This document shows positions 36,052 to 46,919 of a stretch of DNA of 64,000 nt, one piece after another (position 1 is the first letter of the stretch; each line of letters begins with the position of its first letter). Source of the DNA: Xestospongia muta. Lineage: Eukaryota; Porifera; Demospongiae; Haplosclerida; Petrosiidae. Below the pieces are notes generated by a model. It saw only the letters and a list, made by a program, of their open reading frames with translations, searched no databases and had not been told where the DNA came from. A program made the translations under genes and the position numbers. The stretch covers positions 2,741,135 to 2,805,134 of the forward strand of contig OY848920.1 of NCBI GenBank assembly GCA_963693285.1, in the 5' to 3' direction.

Positions 36052-36945
36052 ATGGCATCAGCAGCACATGGTCAGATGACCTCCTTCGATTCCTCTAAAG
36101 AGACATGGTCGTCCTACTCCGAAAGGCTCGACTTTTACCTTACTGAAAATAAGATTACCGACGCTAAGGTCAAGAGAGCTGTTTTCGTTACCATTATTGG
36201 CGCTCGCACTTATGGACTATTGAAGAGTTTGCTACAACCGAAGTCTCCAACAGATGACGATATTACCTTACAGAGAATGAAAGATGTCTTGGCAGCGCAC
36301 TTCAACCCTAAACCTTCTCCTATCACACAGCGATACAAGTTTCACACTAGAGAAAGACATGAGGGCGAGTCAGTGGCAACCTATATTGCAGAATTGCGAG
36401 CACTGGGAGAGCATTGTGATTTTGGGGACACACTGGATAAGATGATACGTGATAGACTGGTATGTGGCATAAATAACCCCCGTATTCAACGAAGACTACT
36501 TCAAGAAGCCGACCTATTGTATGAGGTAGCATTTCAGAAAGCACAAGCAATGGAAGTAGCAGCACTTGACGTCTCCAAGATGTCACCTCAGAAACCTTCA
36601 CAACCTTCAAACCCAGTACACAATTTTCGAAACAAACCCGAACCACACAGACAGAGAAAGATAGAATGTTATCGATGTGGAGCAGAACACTATGCTAACA
36701 AATGCAAGTTTATAAATGTGGATTGTCGTGCATGTGGGAAAAAGGGCCATTTGGCAAGAGTCTGTCGTAGCAAGAGAGATAAACCAGCAGATAGTGGCAA
36801 GAAAGATAACCCTTCAGACAGCAGAACACCTTCAAAGGATAGGCCAGATCAACCTAGGCAAGGCCATAAGGGATATAAAAACAAAACATCACCCAACACA
36901 CAGATTAGGCAGTCAACCTCAGCCTCCATCTCCTGTAGACTCTGA
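36052..36945 (+). CDS. Retrotransposon Gag with two zinc knuckles
   Basis: Open frame of 297 codons starting 60 bases after the left LTR. A helical capsid-like region covers about residues 20-180. Two CCHC knuckles follow: CYRCGAEHYANKC, one residue shorter than the consensus spacing, and CRACGKKGHLARVC, which is canonical. A basic tail comes next. Gag packages the element RNA into particles. The frame ends before the protease, which is in another frame. Confidence 0.85.
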   Translation: MASAAHGQMTSFDSSKETWSSYSERLDFYLTENKITDAKVKRAVFVTIIGARTYGLLKSLLQPKSPTDDDITLQRMKDVLAAHFNPKPSPITQRYKFHTRERHEGESVATYIAELRALGEHCDFGDTLDKMIRDRLVCGINNPRIQRRLLQEADLLYEVAFQKAQAMEVAALDVSKMSPQKPSQPSNPVHNFRNKPEPHRQRKIECYRCGAEHYANKCKFINVDCRACGKKGHLARVCRSKRDKPADSGKKDNPSDSRTPSKDRPDQPRQGHKGYKNKTSPNTQIRQSTSASISCRL

Positions 36946-37640
36946 TGAAGACTACGCCTTGTTTACATTGCCTTCTAACACCAAACCATTGAGGTGTCTC
37001 TTAAAGTAAACAATACTGACCTTTTAATGGAACTGGACACTGGTGCCTCCTTCTCTATTTTTAATGAAACCACATACTCCTCCTTCACTAATCATTCCCT
37101 CCTCTTTCTCCTTCTACAGTGATACTTACTACTTACACTGGAGAAAAGATTACTCCATTAGGCATGGTAGATGTGGAAGTCTCCTACCAAGGACAGAATG
37201 TTACACTACCACTGTTAATTGTTCCAGGGAAGGGGCCTAACCTTATGGGCAGGAATTGGCTTGAACATATTAAATTAAACTGGTCTGAATTGCATAATGT
37301 TAATTGTCCTTTATTTTCTTTAGGTAACGTACTCAAGACTCATGACGCAGTTTTTCGATCCGAACTCGGTAAATTACAACGGATCTCTGCTAAACTTCAT
37401 ATAGCAACTGATGCTCGTCCACGTTTCTTCCGTTCACGACCTGTCGCACTCTCACTCAAAGAGAAAGTACTTAACGAAATTAGTCGTTTAAAAAATTTGG
37501 GAGTTATTACCCCTGCAAAGTATTCGGACTGGGCGCTCCGATCATTCCAATTGTTAAAGAAGATGGTTCTATTCGTTTATGTGGCGATTATAAAGTTACA
37601 ATTAATCCGGTTCTTCTCACTGATACATATCCCTTGCCAA
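36946..37640 (+). pseudogene. Retrotransposon protease and N-terminal RT region, frameshifted
   Basis: An aspartic-protease DTGAS motif at about 37032 is preceded and followed by frame changes. The flap/hydrophobic end of the protease and the start of the reverse transcriptase are in the frame 37119-37646. Near 37530 a further shift (after SDWA) moves the RT into the frame of the large downstream ORF. At least two disruptions therefore separate Gag from a continuous Pol, and the element is probably not autonomous as it stands. One Gag-Pol shift could be programmed; the others look like decay. Confidence 0.75.
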
Positions 37641-40027
37641 GAGTAGATGATCTTTTCGCTGCACTTTCTGGTGGCAAGATTTTCTCCAAACTAGACTTAA
37701 AACATGCATATCTTCAAGTACCCTTGGACGACTCCTCAAAGAAATATACTACTATTAATACACCGAAAGGTCTCTATCAGTACGAAACATTACCATTTGG
37801 AGTGTCCTCTGCACCTTCCCTATTTCAGAGAATTATGGAAAATCTACTAAGCGATTTAAAACACGTATGCGTTTACATTGATGATATACTCATAACAGGA
37901 GTTGACGAATCCGATCATTTACGTAATTTACAAACCGTTTTACAGAAATTACAAGAAGCCGGTTTAACACTAAAGAAATCTAAATGCAAATTTGCTGTTT
38001 CATCCGTCGAATATCTGGGACAAGTGATTGACTCAGAAGGACTTCACCGAGCAGAATCAAAGGTTAGAGCAATACGAGACGCACCAACACCCACTAATGT
38101 AACTGAATTAAAGTCTTTCTTAGGATTGTTAAACTATTATCACAAATTTTTACCAGATTTAGCAACACAACTAGCACCACTCCACAACTTGCTATGTCAA
38201 AACGCTAAGTGGAGCTGGACCTGTATCCATGATGAAGCCTTTACTCAGGCTAAGTCATTACTGCATTCATCTTCATTGTTAGTTCATTATGATGAGAACA
38301 AACCTCTCATTATCGCTTGCGACGCTTCTCCATATGGTGTAGGAGCAGTACTCAGTCATCGTATGGCTGATGGATCTGAATTACCGGTTGCTTATGCATC
38401 AAGATCGTTATCACCAGCAGAAAAAAAATATTCACAGCTTGAAAAAGAAGCTTTAGCAGTCATTTTTTCAGTAAGGAAATTTCACGATTATGTATATGGT
38501 AGAAAATTCATACTTTACTCTGATCACAAGCCTTTACAATATCTATTAAGTGAGTCTAAACAGACACCAACTCATGCTTCATCACGTATTCAGAGATGGG
38601 CTCTGATATTATCTGCATACAAGTATACCATACAATACAAACCAGGAAAGAACCTCTCTCACGCCGACGCACTTAGCCGTCTCCAACTTCTTGATTGTCC
38701 TACAACAGTACCGATGCCTCAAGACGTAGTGTCTACGTTAAATCACATTTCAGAATCAATTATTTCAATTGCAAAAACTCAACAATGGACAGACAAAGAT
38801 CCAGTATTATCTCGTTTACGTGCACTTGTACTCTCAGGAGGGCAACTTCCTACAGATGTACCAGAAATGAAACAGTATAGTCACATTTTTACAGAACTCA
38901 GTGTAGCTGATGGTTGTTTACTCAGGGGATCACGAGTTATTATTCCTTTACCTGGTCGATCTACAATACTTTCCCAACTCCATGAAACCCACTCCGGGAT
39001 CAGTAGGATGAAAAGTCTTGCTCGTTGTTATGTATGGTGGCCGGGACTCGATAAGGATATAGAACAGACAGTAAAGAAATGTCAAGTATGTCAAGAGAAT
39101 GGTAATTTTCCTCCTCAAACCCCTGTTCACCCGTGGGAATGTCCTAAAACCCCATGGACACGAATTCACATAGATCATGCAGGTCCATTTTTAGACCACC
39201 ACTTTCTACTTATAGTCGATGCTTATTCACGATGGCTCGAAGTTCATTGCGTTCCGTCTACTTCCTCCTCAGCAACTATTAAAGTACTATGTCGAGTGTT
39301 CTCTATACATGGTCTTCCACAACAACTGGTGTCAGACAATGGACCAGGGTTTACAAGTAATGAATTTAAACAATTTATGGATCAAAATGGTATTCGTCAT
39401 TCACTAACTTCTCCTTACCATCCTAGGTCCAATGGACTAGTTGAGAGAGCAGTACAGACATTCAAACAAGCCATGAAAAAAATGGATGGTCCTATATATG
39501 TTAAGCTAAGTCGTTTCCTTTTCTCATACCGTATTACACCACAAACTACTACTGGTCACTCACCAGCCGAACTCTTAATGGGTCGACGCTTACGTTCAAG
39601 ATTTGATTTATCTCATCCTGACTCATGTACACCTTTGCCAAAGGAACCTGTACAACCAACTCGTTCTTTCAAACCAGGGGATCTTTTATTCGCTCGAAAT
39701 TATTCAGGCACTCCTCTCTGGATACCAGTAACTGTGTGTAAGGTTGCTGGACCACTCACATATCACGTTGTAACAGCTGAAGGTAGTGTTTTCAAACGTC
39801 ACGCAGATCAGTTAAAACGACGATATACTACTGAAGAAACTCCTCAACAAAATACTACTCCTGAAGCTGATGAGAGTGATGATTTCTCTCTACCTACTCC
39901 ACTGGTTCTGATTCCTCCGATAGCTCCGCCTACAAGAGGCTTACCAACTCCAACAGCTCCGCCGATACGTCGTTCTAATCGACGCAGACTGCCAAGGGAT
40001 CATGGACCGTATGTTTTTGAAACTTAA
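37634..40027 (+). CDS. Retrotransposon Pol: RT, RNase H, integrase
   Basis: Open frame of 797 codons. Reverse transcriptase shows LPFGVSSAP and the catalytic YIDD. RNase H shows ACDASPYGVGAVL with KEALAV and SDHKPL, the Ty3/gypsy order. Integrase has an HHCC zinc-binding part (HETHSG, CQVCQ) and the DDE core: Asp in the HIDHAGPF segment, Asp in VSDNGPGF and Glu in SNGLVERAVQ. No chromodomain is visible in the Pro-rich tail. The frame begins inside the RT fingers because the upstream part is frameshifted, so it lacks its natural start. Confidence 0.9.
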   Translation: MPRVDDLFAALSGGKIFSKLDLKHAYLQVPLDDSSKKYTTINTPKGLYQYETLPFGVSSAPSLFQRIMENLLSDLKHVCVYIDDILITGVDESDHLRNLQTVLQKLQEAGLTLKKSKCKFAVSSVEYLGQVIDSEGLHRAESKVRAIRDAPTPTNVTELKSFLGLLNYYHKFLPDLATQLAPLHNLLCQNAKWSWTCIHDEAFTQAKSLLHSSSLLVHYDENKPLIIACDASPYGVGAVLSHRMADGSELPVAYASRSLSPAEKKYSQLEKEALAVIFSVRKFHDYVYGRKFILYSDHKPLQYLLSESKQTPTHASSRIQRWALILSAYKYTIQYKPGKNLSHADALSRLQLLDCPTTVPMPQDVVSTLNHISESIISIAKTQQWTDKDPVLSRLRALVLSGGQLPTDVPEMKQYSHIFTELSVADGCLLRGSRVIIPLPGRSTILSQLHETHSGISRMKSLARCYVWWPGLDKDIEQTVKKCQVCQENGNFPPQTPVHPWECPKTPWTRIHIDHAGPFLDHHFLLIVDAYSRWLEVHCVPSTSSSATIKVLCRVFSIHGLPQQLVSDNGPGFTSNEFKQFMDQNGIRHSLTSPYHPRSNGLVERAVQTFKQAMKKMDGPIYVKLSRFLFSYRITPQTTTGHSPAELLMGRRLRSRFDLSHPDSCTPLPKEPVQPTRSFKPGDLLFARNYSGTPLWIPVTVCKVAGPLTYHVVTAEGSVFKRHADQLKRRYTTEETPQQNTTPEADESDDFSLPTPLVLIPPIAPPTRGLPTPTAPPIRRSNRRRLPRDHGPYVFET

Positions 40028-40038
40028 AGGAGGAAGGG

Positions 40039-40317
40039 TGTTATAATGTTGTATATAATGGGCTAGTTATACTATCATTTAGTTATTACTAGTTATTATT
40101 TAGTGTTATCAGTGTTACATCATGCTATGTAAAGTGAGTCATTATTGCGTATGTGTTATAATTTATTATTACGTAATCATTTGTGTATATAAGTGCATGC
40201 TTTTAACTTTGAATAGAGTAGAGATTTTAAACCTTTCCAAAGTTGTAATTCTTTCCCTTCTCGCTCTCCTCGTGGCTTTTCCTTGCCCTTCCCGCTCTCT
40301 CTGACTCGGTCACTACA
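40039..40317 (+). repeat. 3' LTR
   Basis: 279 bp, four differences from the 5' LTR, preceded by the polypurine tract at 40026-40038 and followed by the CAACT target duplicate. Confidence 0.95.
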
Positions 40318-40322
40318 CAACT

Positions 40323-41816
40323 CATATTGATTTTTGCTGTTATTATAAGTACACACGGCTGACTTACATAAGTTAAACTTCTATAATAATTTTGATAGTT
40401 TATTGAAAGTCATGTATTGATTATTAAGGATAGACTAAAAAATAAAGATAGCAAAGAAACTGAAATTTAATAATTGCTGCAAACTCAAAATCTAAAAAAG
40501 CACACAATGAAAAAAAAGATGAAAATAAGAGTTTAATTATAACATTATACATGTATATATACTAGTCTAGAACATGTATATCATACCAATAAGCTATTGA
40601 TCCGTGTACAATCTCAAATAGAATGGAGTACTGACAATTTATATATATATATATATATTGGAGTCCTAGAGAAAGACATTTCATTATTAGGAATTTTGAC
40701 CATGCTGATTAAAAGAAAATTCACAATAGGTAGGTATAGTAATAACAATACTTGGTGTCTGTATAAATAAAAAGATAGACTGACATTAATGTATGCAAAC
40801 AAGTAATAACAAGTAATGAAATTAGTGCAATAGCAACTTGGAATTGAAGGTTCTTTTTCTTTGGCTTGCTTGATAGAAATATCCAAACAAGGCAGTAAGG
40901 TCTAATTTAAAGGAACCTGAGCAATAGAAAAGCTAGTCATATACAAAGAAGTTGCTACTTTTGTCATCAACACTTTGATTGTTTGTAAGGATCATATATT
41001 TAATGATCATATATCATTGTATTTTAAGATTTTCAGGTGAAGATAAAAGCATAACCTATAACAGCAGATGACTACTTGTTCTAGTTGTCTTTATATACAT
41101 TGTTGTATATATTTTCGTTTTGCATTGTCTAATTAAATCCTTCTGCAACCAATTAAATTAATAGTAAGTCATTGTATTTTGTGCAGAACATAACATGAAT
41201 TTTGTAGAAATGGACATTGACTTCATATTTCAATGACTTGATGGACAGCGCCCAATATTCATTATTGTTGTCTCTTTTAAATTCTGGCTATCAAGGAGAC
41301 AATTTCACTGACATTAGACATTGGCTTTTATTTCCTTTGATAAAGAGGTCTAAGTTCCTTTATAAAGTCAAATTCCACAATTTTAAGTGAGGGATGAGAA
41401 TGGTTTTCTTGTTTTGTTTGCTTTTTTGTGAAGATATTTTACTTCATCTTTTTATCTGAACTCAGATTTCTGTAGCAACTATTGATCTTATATAGATAAA
41501 AGTCAGTGTAATAATTGTTATTATTAAAGTTAGTGTGAACATTGGTAACAACATACATAATTCCTTTATAAATGACTGCTTCTCAAGAAAGAGTTAGCTA
41601 AAGCTTCACAGTTTTTTGAAGGTCATTGAATTATATACAAGCAGCATTGTACTTTTGGACTTTCTTCAAAAGAGGAATAATTCTCTCATATGCTAATAAT
41701 TATATAATTATATAATAATATTATAAATTATACATATATATTATTTTATTTTAAGAGGTGATTAAGATCTTTTGCAATTGTAAAAATAATTTTCCCTTCC
41801 AAAGTTCCCACCTATT
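40323..41816. other. Former 3' flank of the Death-domain gene, then non-coding DNA
   Basis: The original 3' flank of the Death-domain gene resumes at 40318 (CAACTCATATTGA). A short (AT)n run is at 40640-40658. No gene was recognised up to the duplication edge near 41817. Confidence 0.6.
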
Positions 41817-44416
41817 TCTGGTAAATTTTCCAGAAACATCCTTAACAGATAGTTTAGAATCAACTAAGTCACAAAATGTAAAGTTAAAGGTATATGATGA
41901 AGAACAATAGTGTGCCTTTCTTTGATAAAGAATCAGTGTGAGGTATACATAATGCTTATTGTGCACTTCATTGCATTGGTCTGAATATTCATATTCTGTA
42001 AAAACATGTGAAATCTCACATTATTGATAATTATAAATACAAATTTTACAATAAGAACAAGGAGAAGGACAAATAACAAACCTTTAAATTAAATGGTATG
42101 ATCTTCCTACTGGACAAATAAATAAACTACAATAATCTTTGATGGTTTCTGCATCTATAAAGACTATTACATACAACTTAAATATTAAATAGTGCATGCT
42201 TAATATAATGTTCATTGGCATATATTACAGATTGAATAAATGCTCCTAATTTGACTGATACTAAATGGATATTCATATAGGACCCTAATTGATGCATATA
42301 AATTGATAAATTGATGTTATGTATATATGTACACTTATAGGTACATATTCATTCATGAGATTTCTTAATTGGTCACAATTGAGGTAGCATTGTGCTGTGT
42401 GAAGTAATAATAAATGTTTACCAAAAGTTAACTTAAAGTGATTGAACTATTTATTTATTTCAAAAACCTATTAAATGCATTTTATAGCAATGTTATTGCT
42501 AAATTATTTTAGAATAAACATGATTAATAAATCAAACTACATTGTTTTAAGCTAATTTCTTTAATTTAAGTGTTTACATATTATAGTAAATCTAGTGGAA
42601 TGTGCATAAATACTTGTGCTTTGGGTCTAAAGATTTAAAGTAAATGTTATAATGTTGTATATAATGGGCTAGTTATACTATCATTTAGTTATTACTAGTT
42701 ATTATTTAGTGTTATCAGTATTACATCATGCTATGTAATGTGAGTCATTATTGCGTATGTGTTATAATTTATTATTACGTAATCATTTGTGTATATAAGT
42801 GCATGCTTTTAACTTTGATAAGAAAAAGGAAAAAGGAAAAGGAATAGAGTAGAGATTTTAACCTTTCCAAAGTTGTAATTCTTTTCCTTCTCGCTCTCCT
42901 CGTGGCTTTTCCTTGCCCTTCCCGCTCTCTCCGACTCGGTCACTACAGTAAACTTTGCAATTAATTTAGTTGACTTTGAAATAATTAGTAACGTTGTGTT
43001 GGTTTAGTGTAGTGTTGTTTACTATAATAACTTTAATTATTTTATTAATCAGAATCAAAGGATTGTGGTTTAGTCATTATAGCGAGCATATTTACTTGTA
43101 CATTCTAAGACAAGGAGTGTACCGGATGTTTGTGGGCGTTTCAAATGCCAATGACATAAGTTATATGCTCTATGACAAAACTACGGAGAAGTCACTTTTA
43201 CAAAAATATCTCCTATCTCTTACTGCGATAACGTCTTCTGAAGTCGTAGACAAGAAAATGAATACGTACTCATTTGGAGCTCTCACTACAAGTGTAATCA
43301 TGTTTCTGTTAAGCTGTTCCAGTGTTACTAATGCACAAGAGGACAATAGTAATGGCTACATTTATAAACTTGAAGCAACTCAAGATGTTTTCATTGAAGA
43401 CAGCTCAAATGATAACTTTTACGACTTTTTAATTGTTGCAAAGCATCCAGGTTATCCTAAGAAAAGAATGCTATTACAATTTCAAGATCTCCCATCTACT
43501 TGTAAACAAATCAATTGGGCAAAGATGTATATATTTTACTGGTACTCTCATAAGGCAAGTTTTATGACAGACCAACAAGTTCCATCTATAGCACGAACAC
43601 TTCAAGTACGTCAAATCAAGAAACAGTGGAGTGAGACACAAGCAACTAGTATCAATCGTCAATCTGGTATACCATGGACTAGTCCCTTCTTAGCTCTGAA
43701 TGGAAGTGATGCTGCTACGTATGTACAAGATAATGTGATATTACGTCCTAATCAAAAAACAAGAGTATATATTGAGTTTGATATTACTGAGGCAGCTCGT
43801 AATTGGAAATCAGGAGAACCTAACTATGGTGTCCTTGTCTGGGCTACAAATGAAAATGAAAAAGGACGTGATATCCGTTTCTTCAGTCGAGAACGTACTA
43901 CTGGTAAACCTTATGTTAATGTTCTTTGTGATTACAATTCTACTAATGGAGCTAGTGGTAAGCAATGTAATACTGGAAGTGTTTTATATCTCTTTTCTTA
44001 TTTTAGTATTAAGTGATGGAACTATTGTGGGTATTACTATTAGTATCATCTTCGTATTTGTCCTATTAGTTGTGATCTTAATTGTTGTGGTTATTTTGAT
44101 ATTTAAAGGTCAGTATTATCTAGTAATTTATTGTTATATTAACACTTTATATACATGTGTATGTCCATTAGTGTGTAGAACTAAACAGAGTAGAGGCGAG
44201 ACACGGATGGTGGGACAATGTACAACAAATAACACTAATTCTGACACTGTTTCTACTGCTAATGTAGCATCAACAATAGTAGACACATCTCAAACACAGG
44301 ATACACGACCTGACCCTCCACCTTATACAGAACTTAATGTTCCTATACAGCCCATGGCTAACAATTTTAGACCAAATGAAACAGTCAAAGGGAAAAAAGA
44401 AATTGGTTTTCGAAGA
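41817..44416. repeat. Segmental duplication, DNRLRE copy 2 (pairs with 26876-29229)
   Basis: Collinear with copy 1 in the flank (41817-42618), interrupted by 42620-43087, then collinear again from 43088 through the gene. It lacks the stalk exon present in copy 1. Confidence 0.85.
42645..42947 (+). mobile_element. Solo LTR of the Ty3/gypsy family
   Basis: 303 bp, same ends (TGTTATAATG...CACTACA) as the full element, with a ~24-bp A/G-rich internal insertion near 42822-42843. Target duplication GTAAA at 42640-42644 and 42948-42952. It is the product of recombination between the LTRs of a former element. It sits about 310 bp upstream of the DNRLRE copy 2 start codon. Confidence 0.95.
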
Positions 44417-44473
44417 GAGGAACCTCCTCCATATGACAATTCTTGGGCCACCCACCTTCCACCTTTAAAATAA
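43258..44473 (+). CDS. DNRLRE-type domain membrane protein, copy 2, with PPxY tail
   Basis: Exons 43258-43957, 44007-44108 and 44172-44473 are phase 1 and give 367 aa. Signal peptide, DNRLRE (CBM96-like) ectodomain and Val/Ile-rich transmembrane exon are as in copy 1, but the Ser/Thr stalk exon is missing. The cytoplasmic tail keeps two PPPY motifs (44315-44326 and 44423-44434). Such motifs recruit WW-domain proteins, for example Nedd4-type ubiquitin ligases, so the receptor may be controlled by endocytosis. The upstream frame is open to 42994, but homology to copy 1 and the signal peptide support the ATG at 43258. The TGACGTAA of copy 1 is TGACATAA here. Confidence 0.85.
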
Positions 44474-44784
44474 TATATTATTTTATATACATTATAACGA
44501 ATTTTTGAACTGCTTTTTAAACAAAACAATATTGGTTTAATACCAATATACTGTTATATTAAGATAATCACCCAATTATTAATAATTATAGTTTTAAGAG
44601 ATGGTGGTACATATACACAGTGTTTCAATGTCCATATTATGTAATGTATGGATAAATAGACAAAATTATTAAGATCATGTTTATTATAAGGAAACATGCT
44701 TTTATTAATGTGTTCAAATTCTAATATATCAGTTTATTTACCCTTTTGTTTGTCTATCTCTATTAGTACAATGATATATATTAC

Positions 44785-46365
44785 AGTGAATATTTATCTG
44801 ACAATAGGAGAAACTCTAAGTACATTCTCTACTTATTAACATCACCTGGTATGTATCAGTGTCTATCACTCAGATGCCATCGTTAATTGTGGCAGGTTTA
44901 ATTTAATATTACAAATAATTATAGTTTACACCATCAATAATTTGGGACTCTACTTACGTAATATGATGCTTTAGTTGAAAGGAAGTCAGGCTAGTATTAT
45001 TTGTTTGAAGTTGATAGCAATATTATGATATCATAGTTGACAGTAATTTAAACTCAGACTGACTAATATTATATTTTTTTGGGAGTCAATATAGTTAACA
45101 TAATAATCAGACATATATTTGTCTTAATGTTTACACTATCAATTAGACACTATACCCTACATACTTTGATGTCATAGTTGACAGGAAGAAGTTAGTAGAA
45201 TGATATAATGTGCAGCACTAGTACCTAATTCATAGTCTGTATACGTTTTCTGATTATTGGAAGGGAGTCAATTGTTTATACTAATACAATTGAATTAATT
45301 GTGATATACTGTCCAAGTCATGTCATGCCATCCTTATATTTTGGCTTCTCATACATTATACATTATACATATATGTCAACTTTCAACTTTCACTATGATA
45401 TCATGACATAAGCAACATTTCATATATTAATAGTTAGTTGTATTTTAAAGTTACTAAGATAGCATAACTTTTAATCTGCTCTTTTACACACATCTTCTCA
45501 TTTGATCATTGTAATAGATACTTAATTCTGTTAATATCTACAATAAGAGCAAAGTTTGTTAGGATATATACATATAAATATAATATTGTAACATTGTATG
45601 TACAAAGGTATTTTTGATTTCATTGATATACTGTAGCATGTTTTAGAAAAGTTGATGTGTAAATGTGATATTGAATATTGAGGAAAAAATGCAAATATCA
45701 CTAACATTACATAGTGTACATTAAACAGTAATACAGTATTGAGTAAAAATAATTGTTTTGGCTTCATTGCCCTAATAGCTACAGAAGACATTAGCATAAG
45801 ATTAACCTGTACTATTTTTAGCTGTAAAAACTGTCTTATATATATGTCAACTTTCAACTTTCACTATGATATCATGACATAAGCAACATTTCTATATTAA
45901 TAATTAGTTGTATTTTAAAGTGATTAAGTTTATTAAGTAATATTAATTGATTAAGTTATATTAAGTTATATATTACAGTTAATATAGTTGAACCTCTAAG
46001 TACAGTTCCAACCCATTAACATCACAGTGTATGTATCACAGTGTATGCTGAGGTTTAATTTAATACTAGGAATAATGTTTACAGTATCAATAATTAGGGA
46101 ATCTACCTAACATAGTATGATACTTTAGTTGAAAAAGGTCAGACTAATATTATCTGTTAGAAGTTGATAGCAATATTATGATATCATGTATAGTTGATAG
46201 AAATATAAATTCAAACTAACTACTATTATATTTTTTAGGTCAATATGGTTATTAATATTATAATCAGACATACACGTGTCTTGTATACATAAAATGTTTA
46301 CGCTATTATTCCCAGACTATACCCTACATAGTTCAATTTCATAGTTGACAAGAAGTCACACTTAA
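44785..46365. repeat. Direct and inverted repeats in a gene-free stretch
   Basis: About 400 bp at 44785-45190 recur directly at 45970-46360. A shorter direct pair (CAACTTTCAACTTTCACTATG) is at 45376 and 45847. Inverted pairs are 45262-45360 with 46632-46742, and 46304-46353 with 46442-46510 (AGACTATACCCTACATAG). No gene was found in 44474-46900. Confidence 0.6.
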
Positions 46366-46919
46366 TAATAATATTAAATTTGATTTTGAAGTTGAAAAGG
46401 TTGTAATGTTATTATCAGATATGTACATGTATATATAATATAGGTGTCAACTATGAAATCAAACTATGTAGGGTATGTAGGGTATAGTCTATGTAGGGTA
46501 TAGTCTTGCTAGGAAAGATGCATACAAATTATGAAAATTGTTACATATACAAGTTTGTAACAGTTGTCCTATGTCTGACAGTATAACAAAAGGTCAAAGT
46601 TGACATTAAATGAATAATAAGAGTATTTATACTGTATGATATATGATAGAAGCCAAAATATAAAGAAGGCATGACTTGACTAAGACATTAGAACACAATT
46701 AACTTCAATTTTCAATTACATTAGTATAAACAGATTGACAACCTTTTAATTATCAGAGACGTAACTTATTAGTGATATTACAAAGTCATATGATGTAGAT
46801 TGATTATCCATTATAACAAGTATTCGTAGAAACAGTTGGTGTTAATAGTTATATTACTTGTTATCTTATTAAGTAGTTGTAGTCATAGTCATTGTAAACA
46901 TACACAATTTTAATTAGTA

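Larger units (their letters stand above)
35708..40322 (+). mobile_element. Ty3/gypsy LTR retrotransposon, nearly full length
   Basis: LTRs at 35713-35991 and 40039-40317 are both 279 bp, start TGTTATAATG, end CACTACA and differ at four positions. The target duplication CAACT is at 35708-35712 and 40318-40322. A primer-binding-site-like TTGGCGACGAGGG follows the left LTR and a purine tract (AAAGGAGGAAGGG) precedes the right one. Gag, protease, reverse transcriptase, RNase H and integrase are in Ty3/gypsy order. The high LTR identity points to recent insertion, yet the coding region carries frameshifts. Confidence 0.95.

Noticed and set aside
36347..36646. 99-codon minus-strand frame
   Set aside because: Shadow of the Gag frame; no domain.
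42994..43257. N-terminal extension of DNRLRE copy 2 in an open frame
   Set aside because: The extension is not present in copy 1, where the same region has a stop, and the signal peptide begins at the ATG at 43258.
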